Below, in pieces: positions 59,644 to 64,000 of a DNA stretch of 64,000 nucleotides. Made by a program: the position numbers and the translations under genes. Position 1 is the stretch's first letter; each line of letters opens with the position of its first letter. The notes under the pieces are model-generated. The model did not search any database and had not been told where the DNA came from. It saw nothing but the letters and a program-made list of their open reading frames with translations. The stretch comes from Halomonas meridiana (GTDB taxonomy: Bacteria > Pseudomonadota > Gammaproteobacteria > Pseudomonadales > Halomonadaceae): positions 1,364,001 through 1,428,000 of the forward strand of contig NZ_CP024621.1 of NCBI RefSeq assembly GCF_009846525.1, written 5' to 3'.

Positions 59644-60980
59644 GCGATACCCAAACCTTTCTGGACACGCTAGCGGCGCGCAGTCAGCAGCGCGCTGGCG
59701 AGCCCACCTGGATCGCCGCTCGCCGTCAGGCGGGCGCGGCCCGCTTCGAAGCGATGGGCTTTCCGACCCGCCGTGATGAAGAGTGGAAATACACCGATGT
59801 CCGTGCCATCGCCCAGGGCAACTTTGCGTTGGCAGAGAGCGCCGAGTTCTCCCAGGCCCAGGCGGCTGCCATCACGCTGCCCCTGGATGCTTACCGGTTG
59901 ACGTTCGTGGACGGTGTGTTCTCGGCAGCGCTGTCGGACCTCGATGCGCTTCCCGGCAGCGTTCAGGTCATGCCGCTCTCCAAGGCGCTGACGGATAACC
60001 ATGAAGCCGTTGGTGGTCCGTTGGGCCGTTTGACCGGCGTCGACTTCTCGCCCTTTGCCGCGCTGAACACGGCGTTCATGGAAGAGGGTGCCGTGGTTCG
60101 CATCGCGCCGGGCACCGTCGTCGAAAAGCCTATCTTGCTGCAGTTCCTGTCTCGTGCGGGCACGCCGGTGATGAGCCACCCGCGCATTCTGGTGGAAGCG
60201 GCTGGGCGTAGCGAAGCCACGTTGATCGAGCACTACGTAGGCGAGGCGGATGCCGCCAACTTCACCAACGTGGTGGCTGAGTTGATGCTGGATCGTGGGG
60301 CGATTTTGAACCACTACAAGCTGCAGGAAGCGCCGCTTGGCGATCTGCACGTGGCGAGCATCCATGTAGAGCAAAATCGTGATAGCCGTTACACCTCGTA
60401 CAACCTGAATCTGGGCGGCGCGCTGGTACGTAACGACCTGATCAGCGATTTGAACGGGCAGGGCGCTGAAACGAACTTCTATGGGCTGTTCTTTGGCCAG
60501 GGGCGTCAGCACGTGGATAACCACACCAAGGTCAACCACAACGCCCCGCTGACGTTCTCGAACGAGAACTACAAAGGCATTCTGGATGACCGCGCTCACG
60601 GTGTCTTCAATGGTAAGGTCTACGTGAAGCGTGACAGCCAGAAGATCGAAGGATTCCAGAGCAACCAGAACCTGCTGCTATCGGATCGCGCGCAAATCGA
60701 CGCAAAACCCGAGCTCGAAATCTACGCCGACGATGTGAAGTGTTCGCACGGCACCACCACCGGTCAGTTGGACGAGGACGCGATCTACGCACTGCGTACC
60801 CGCGGTATCGACGAAGCCACCGCCCGTGGCCTGCTGACGCTGGCGTTCGCTGGAGAAGTGCTAGAGCAAGTGGCGTTGGATGCCATTGCCGAGCGCGTCG
60901 AGCTAGCGGTGGCGGGCAAGTTGCCGGAGCGTTTCAACTTGGCCGGACTGGTCGAAGCGGCGGCTGCGCTCAACGATTAA
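59640..60980 (+). CDS. sufD: Fe-S cluster assembly protein SufD
   Basis: 446 residues, the partner of SufB. The conserved core (KVNHNAPLTFSNENYKGILDD, GVFNGKVYVKRDSQKIEGFQ split by motif, SCSHGTTTGQLDEDAIYALR-like segment) is typical. It starts 4 nt before the sufC stop (GCATGAG), indicating coupled translation. Confidence 0.95.
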   Translation: MSDTQTFLDTLAARSQQRAGEPTWIAARRQAGAARFEAMGFPTRRDEEWKYTDVRAIAQGNFALAESAEFSQAQAAAITLPLDAYRLTFVDGVFSAALSDLDALPGSVQVMPLSKALTDNHEAVGGPLGRLTGVDFSPFAALNTAFMEEGAVVRIAPGTVVEKPILLQFLSRAGTPVMSHPRILVEAAGRSEATLIEHYVGEADAANFTNVVAELMLDRGAILNHYKLQEAPLGDLHVASIHVEQNRDSRYTSYNLNLGGALVRNDLISDLNGQGAETNFYGLFFGQGRQHVDNHTKVNHNAPLTFSNENYKGILDDRAHGVFNGKVYVKRDSQKIEGFQSNQNLLLSDRAQIDAKPELEIYADDVKCSHGTTTGQLDEDAIYALRTRGIDEATARGLLTLAFAGEVLEQVALDAIAERVELAVAGKLPERFNLAGLVEAAAALND

Positions 60981-60994
60981 TCAAGGAGTCATCG

Positions 60995-62260
60995 ATGCCC
61001 CATAGCGTGATTGAGAAGCCCATGGCGGGCAGCACTGCGGCGTACGACGTTGAGGCGCTGCGTGGCGACTTTCCGATTTTAAATCGTCAAGTGCACGGTA
61101 AGCCGCTGGTCTATTTGGATAATGCGGCCACCAGCCAAACGCCCCAGCAGGTGATCGAGGTATTTAGCGACTACTACTCGCGCTACAACGCCAATATTCA
61201 CCGTGGGCTGCACACGCTGGCCGATGAAGCAACAGCGGCTTTCGAAGCCACGCGCCATCGTGTCAAAGCGTTTCTCAATGCCGAAGATGCCCGTCAAATC
61301 ATCTTCACGCGGGGTACTACCGAGGCGATCAACCTCGTCGTTCAAAGCTGGGGGCGCAGTGAGCTCAAGGCGGGCGACGAGGTGTTGATTTCTATGCTGG
61401 AACACCACTCCAACATTGTGCCTTGGCAGCTGCTGGCAGCCGAGCGTGGGTTCACCATCAAGGTGATTCCGGTCGATGACCACGGTGCGCTCGATATGCA
61501 GGCATACCGTGAACTGTTGAATGAGCGTACCAAGCTGGTGGCCGTCAACCACGTCTCCAATGCGCTGGGCACGATCAACCCCGTGAAAGAGATGGCGGCA
61601 TTGGCGCATCAGCAGGGCGCACTGATCCTGGTCGATGGCGCGCAAGCCACACCGCATCAGCAGGTCGATGTGCAGGAGATCGATGCCGATTTCTACGCCT
61701 TCTCGGGCCATAAAGTATACGGTCCTACGGGTATTGGCGTGCTCTACGGCAAGCAGGCGCTGTTGGAGGCTATGCCGCCATGGCAGGGCGGTGGTGAGAT
61801 GATCAAAACCGTCTCCTTCGACGTTGGCACTACCTTTGCGGGCATTCCCCACAAGTTCGAAGCGGGCACCCCCGCCATTGCTGAGGTCGTGGCCCTGGGC
61901 CGCGCTTTGGAGTGGATGGAAGGCATCGGTGTCGATGCGATTGGCGCCTGGGAGGCCGTGTTGCTGAATCATGCCACTCAGGCCGTCAGTCAAATCGACG
62001 GGCTGCGTATTCTGGGAACCGCGCCACACAAAGCGGGCGTGCTCTCCTTTGTGGTCGAGGGGGCACATGCCCAAGACATTGGTCTGCTCATCGATCAGTT
62101 GGGCGTCGCGATTCGCACCGGGCACCACTGCGCTCAGCCGCTGCTTCACCATTTTGGTGTCGAGGCCACCTGTCGCGCATCGTTTGCTGCGTATAATACG
62201 CTCGATGAAGTGGATACCTTCGTGGCGGCGCTTAACCGCGTAATTGGGATGGTACGTTAA
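60995..62260 (+). CDS. sufS: cysteine desulfurase SufS
   Basis: 421-residue PLP enzyme that supplies sulfur for Suf assembly. The Schiff-base Lys240 is in FSGHKVYGPTG and the persulfide Cys379 in RTGHHCAQPLL, both in the class II (SufS) style. The N-terminus has about 20 extra residues versus E. coli. ATG 60995 has AAGGAG 6 nt upstream; the frame is open to 60740 inside sufD and is rejected. Neither sufE nor sufU, the usual sulfur acceptor, follows. Confidence 0.96.
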   Translation: MPHSVIEKPMAGSTAAYDVEALRGDFPILNRQVHGKPLVYLDNAATSQTPQQVIEVFSDYYSRYNANIHRGLHTLADEATAAFEATRHRVKAFLNAEDARQIIFTRGTTEAINLVVQSWGRSELKAGDEVLISMLEHHSNIVPWQLLAAERGFTIKVIPVDDHGALDMQAYRELLNERTKLVAVNHVSNALGTINPVKEMAALAHQQGALILVDGAQATPHQQVDVQEIDADFYAFSGHKVYGPTGIGVLYGKQALLEAMPPWQGGGEMIKTVSFDVGTTFAGIPHKFEAGTPAIAEVVALGRALEWMEGIGVDAIGAWEAVLLNHATQAVSQIDGLRILGTAPHKAGVLSFVVEGAHAQDIGLLIDQLGVAIRTGHHCAQPLLHHFGVEATCRASFAAYNTLDEVDTFVAALNRVIGMVR

Positions 62261-62268
62261 GGACTGCT

Positions 62269-62838
62269 ATGGATATCGAGCAAGTGGCTAGCCTCGAACG
62301 AGGCCAACAACTACCGCTGCAGCGTGATGTGGACGCCATTGCCATTCCGTTTGGAAAAACGGAAACGCTGGCGGAAGATAGCGTCGTCAGTGTGATGCAA
62401 GCCAAGGGCAGCTCGGTGAGTGTCGGATTTCAAGGGCGTTTGTACTTGATCGAGGGGCGGCACTTGGACGCGCTGGGTCTAGAACCGCTCCCCCGGCCGA
62501 CGCTTCCTGAGAGTGCCAGCGATGAAGAGATCGAGCAGTTCGTATGGGACCAACTGCGCACCTGCTTTGATCCGGAGATTCCGGTCAATATCGTCGATTT
62601 GGGGTTGGTGTACGGCTGCCGTATCGAACGCTTGATTAGCGGTGAACGGATGGTCACTATCCGTATGACGCTGACCGCGCCAGGTTGTGGGATGGGAGAC
62701 GTGATTGCCGCCGATGCGCGCAATAAAATTTTGGGGGCACCGCAAATTAACAAGGTGCATACCGAAATCGTCTTCAGTCCGCCCTGGAGCCGTGACATGA
62801 TGAGCGAAGAAGCCAAGCTAGAGCTCGGCATGTTCTAA
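62269..62838 (+). CDS. sufT: SufT, Fe-S cluster maturation factor (MIP18/DUF59)
   Basis: 189 residues: an N-terminal SufT extension (about 1-85) and a MIP18/DUF59 domain with DPEIPVNIVDLGLVYGC at about 105-121 and LTAPGCGMGDVIAADAR at about 144-160 containing the conserved Cys. SufT-type proteins help mature Fe-S proteins in several bacteria. It starts 8 nt after sufS in the same operon. Confidence 0.94.
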   Translation: MDIEQVASLERGQQLPLQRDVDAIAIPFGKTETLAEDSVVSVMQAKGSSVSVGFQGRLYLIEGRHLDALGLEPLPRPTLPESASDEEIEQFVWDQLRTCFDPEIPVNIVDLGLVYGCRIERLISGERMVTIRMTLTAPGCGMGDVIAADARNKILGAPQINKVHTEIVFSPPWSRDMMSEEAKLELGMF

Positions 62839-62856
62839 CCCCTGTTGGGGAGCTGG

Positions 62857-63615
62857 ATGCACAGCCTGTTATTACGTTGGATGAAGCGTTTGCTAATGTC
62901 GCTAGGAGCCTTGTTGCTGCTGGCGACATTGCTGTTTATAGCGGGTAATTTATGGGTGCTGGCTAGCACTTCCCGCTACATCGACGGCCATTTGGAGCAG
63001 TGCCGACCTACCGATGTGGCCATCGTCTTTGGCACGTCCCACTGGACCCGCAGCGGGCTCAGAAATCCGCACTTCCATGCCCGAATGCGCACCTCTGCCC
63101 GGCTGGTGGCCGATCAGCGCGTGCAGCACTTGTTGCTATCGGGAGATAACCGCACTCAAGCGTACAACGAGCCGCGCGCCATGTGGCGAGACTTATACCG
63201 CCGTGGCGTGGCCGCCGACCAGCTGACGATGGATTTCGCGGGCTTCAGTACCTACGACACCCTGGTGCGCGCGCGGGATGTATTTCAGCTACAAGAGGCA
63301 CTGCTGGTCACTCAAAGTTGGCACTTGCCGCGCGCGCTGTTCATTGGTCGAGCACTGGGAATGGACGTGACGGGCTGCATAGCGGAAGAGCAACCAGCCG
63401 CCGATGAGTGGCGATTGAGGGCGCGGGAGTGGGTGGCGCGTATTGCGACCGTGGGTGATCTCTATCTCTGGGGAAGAGAGCCGTACTTTCTTGGTCCCGC
63501 CGAACCCATCGAGCTTCGCCGTAGCAAAGATGCCCGAGAGGCGTCGGAAGTGTTAGAACTAGACGGCGTATGGCTGTTACAAGACCGCTTAGAATCCGGC
63601 AGGGAGACGCAGTAG
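62857..63615 (+). CDS. sanA: SanA/YdcF-type DUF218 membrane protein
   Basis: 252 residues with one N-terminal membrane helix (about 12-38) and a periplasmic DUF218 domain: VAIVFGTSHWTRSG, LLLSGDNRTQAYNEPRAM and LVTQSWHLPRALFIGRALGM. SanA of E. coli affects envelope permeability and vancomycin resistance. The start is ATG 62857 with GGGGAG about 4 nt upstream; TTG 62845 is an alternative. It may share the suf transcript (gap 18 nt). Confidence 0.87.
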   Translation: MHSLLLRWMKRLLMSLGALLLLATLLFIAGNLWVLASTSRYIDGHLEQCRPTDVAIVFGTSHWTRSGLRNPHFHARMRTSARLVADQRVQHLLLSGDNRTQAYNEPRAMWRDLYRRGVAADQLTMDFAGFSTYDTLVRARDVFQLQEALLVTQSWHLPRALFIGRALGMDVTGCIAEEQPAADEWRLRAREWVARIATVGDLYLWGREPYFLGPAEPIELRRSKDAREASEVLELDGVWLLQDRLESGRETQ

Positions 63616-63660
63616 GGCATCACAGGTTTTGAGTATGCCAAGGTCGACACCCTCAAAGAG

Positions 63661-63677
63661 CCGCCGATCAACGGCGG
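63661..63677. terminator. short stem-loop between convergent sanA and the edge gene
   Basis: Perfect 6-bp stem (63661-63666 with 63672-63677) with a 5-nt loop at the end of the minus-strand gene. It is weak and lacks a T-run on the plus strand. Confidence 0.4.
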
Positions 63678-64000
63678 GTCTTGCGTTTTTGCAGGCTGTA
63701 GAGCTCACGGATGAGTTTGCGACACCCTTGCATGCACTCATCCACGACGGGCTCGATGGGGTCGGGCAGAGGGTGCGTGAATAGTGTCGAGAGGGCCTGC
63801 ATGAGCACACGCTCTTGTTCCAACAGCTCATTGATCAGTACTTGACTATCGTTGCCCACGAAACTCTTCAAACGGCTCCACAGCCATAGAAAGTCATCCC
63901 GCTCGACATCGGCATCCCGAGGCAGCATTTTCAAGTGCGCACGGGCGAGTTCCTGCAGCTTGCGCATCTGCTTGAGTCGCTCGGTATAGTGCGGCTTCAG
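63668..64000 (-). CDS. hypothetical helical protein, N-terminal end outside window
   Basis: The frame stays open to the right edge of the window, so the true start is beyond it; the first internal ATG is at 63967. The visible 110 residues are predicted to be alpha-helical (KLQELARAHLKMLPRDADVE, LINELLEQERVLMQALSTLF) with a basic C-terminus KRKTRR. No family is recognised. Confidence 0.65.
   Translation of the reverse strand: MKPHYTERLKQMRKLQELARAHLKMLPRDADVERDDFLWLWSRLKSFVGNDSQVLINELLEQERVLMQALSTLFTHPLPDPIEPVVDECMQGCRKLIRELYSLQKRKTRR

Noticed and set aside
60740..60994. N-terminal extension of sufS by 85 codons into sufD
   Set aside because: It is an out-of-frame copy of the sufD end, Arg-rich and unlike SufS; ATG 60995 has a clear AAGGAG.
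61079..62152. 357-residue open frame antisense to sufS
   Set aside because: It lies wholly inside sufS, has no ribosome site or recognisable motif, and its composition follows the codon pattern of the opposite strand. The same reasoning removes the long antisense frames in hrpA, fadB, sufD and the chemoreceptor gene.

Overview
The window reads as chromosome from a halophilic gammaproteobacterium of the Halomonadaceae (Halomonas/Vreelandella type). This rests on the 16S rRNA gene, about 60% G+C coding sequence with acidic proteins, and gene neighbourhoods shared with Pseudomonas-like bacteria. No phage, insertion sequence, CRISPR array or tRNA gene was seen. Both window edges cut a gene: the C-terminal end of a FadD-type ligase on the left and an unrecognised gene on the right.

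Layout. 1-8.5 kb: fadD end, the RNA helicase hrpA, a KASIII-like enzyme, and mlaA followed by a phosphatase/STAS partner-switching pair. 8.6-11.6 kb: transaldolase, a Bcr/CflA exporter and a TauE/SafE permease. 11.6-24.1 kb: a phosphate-arsenate island. It holds pstS and pstCAB, each behind its own Pho box, then an arsJ-type GAPDH plus arsJ, a convergent operon arsH-acr3-FMN reductase-arsC-CC-motif protein, a divergent thioredoxin-type arsC and a chemoreceptor. No arsR is present, but the two ars promoters share an 18-bp operator-like sequence. 24.1-30.7 kb: an acyl-CoA catabolic cluster (thiolase, TetR regulator, acyl-CoA synthetase, SDR dehydrogenase, acyl-CoA dehydrogenase) with PsrA-like operator sequences.

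30.7-36.3 kb: a complete rrn operon (16S-23S-5S) with tandem promoters, boxA elements, processing stems and no spacer tRNA. 36.3-50.7 kb: mostly housekeeping and poorly characterised genes: rnk, rlmM, a monooxygenase-fold protein, tusA, two unknowns, a MATE exporter, epmC, an exonuclease-like protein lacking a catalytic Asp, tatD, an acyl-CoA ligase, uup, uspA, a SlyA/MarR regulator and DUF5924. 50.9-54.4 kb: fadBA. 54.4-56.6 kb: small accessory genes. 56.8-62.8 kb: the suf iron-sulfur operon (Rrf2 regulator, sufB, sufC, sufD, sufS, sufT) with an IscR type-1-like site and a weak Fur-like sequence upstream. The window ends with a SanA-like gene and the cut gene.

How the genes work together. 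The island couples high-affinity phosphate uptake to arsenate handling. Arsenate that enters can be fixed to glyceraldehyde-3-phosphate and exported by ArsJ, or reduced by either of two unrelated ArsC types and exported by Acr3. ArsH handles trivalent organoarsenicals. The FMN reductase, CC-motif protein and chemoreceptor have no assigned role and are the best candidates for new biology here. Lipid metabolism is the second theme: three acyl-CoA ligases, fadBA, a separate beta-oxidation cluster and a KASIII-like enzyme that may feed acyl-CoAs back into synthesis. Start codons were chosen by ribosome-binding sites and family N-termini and often differ from the longest open frame.
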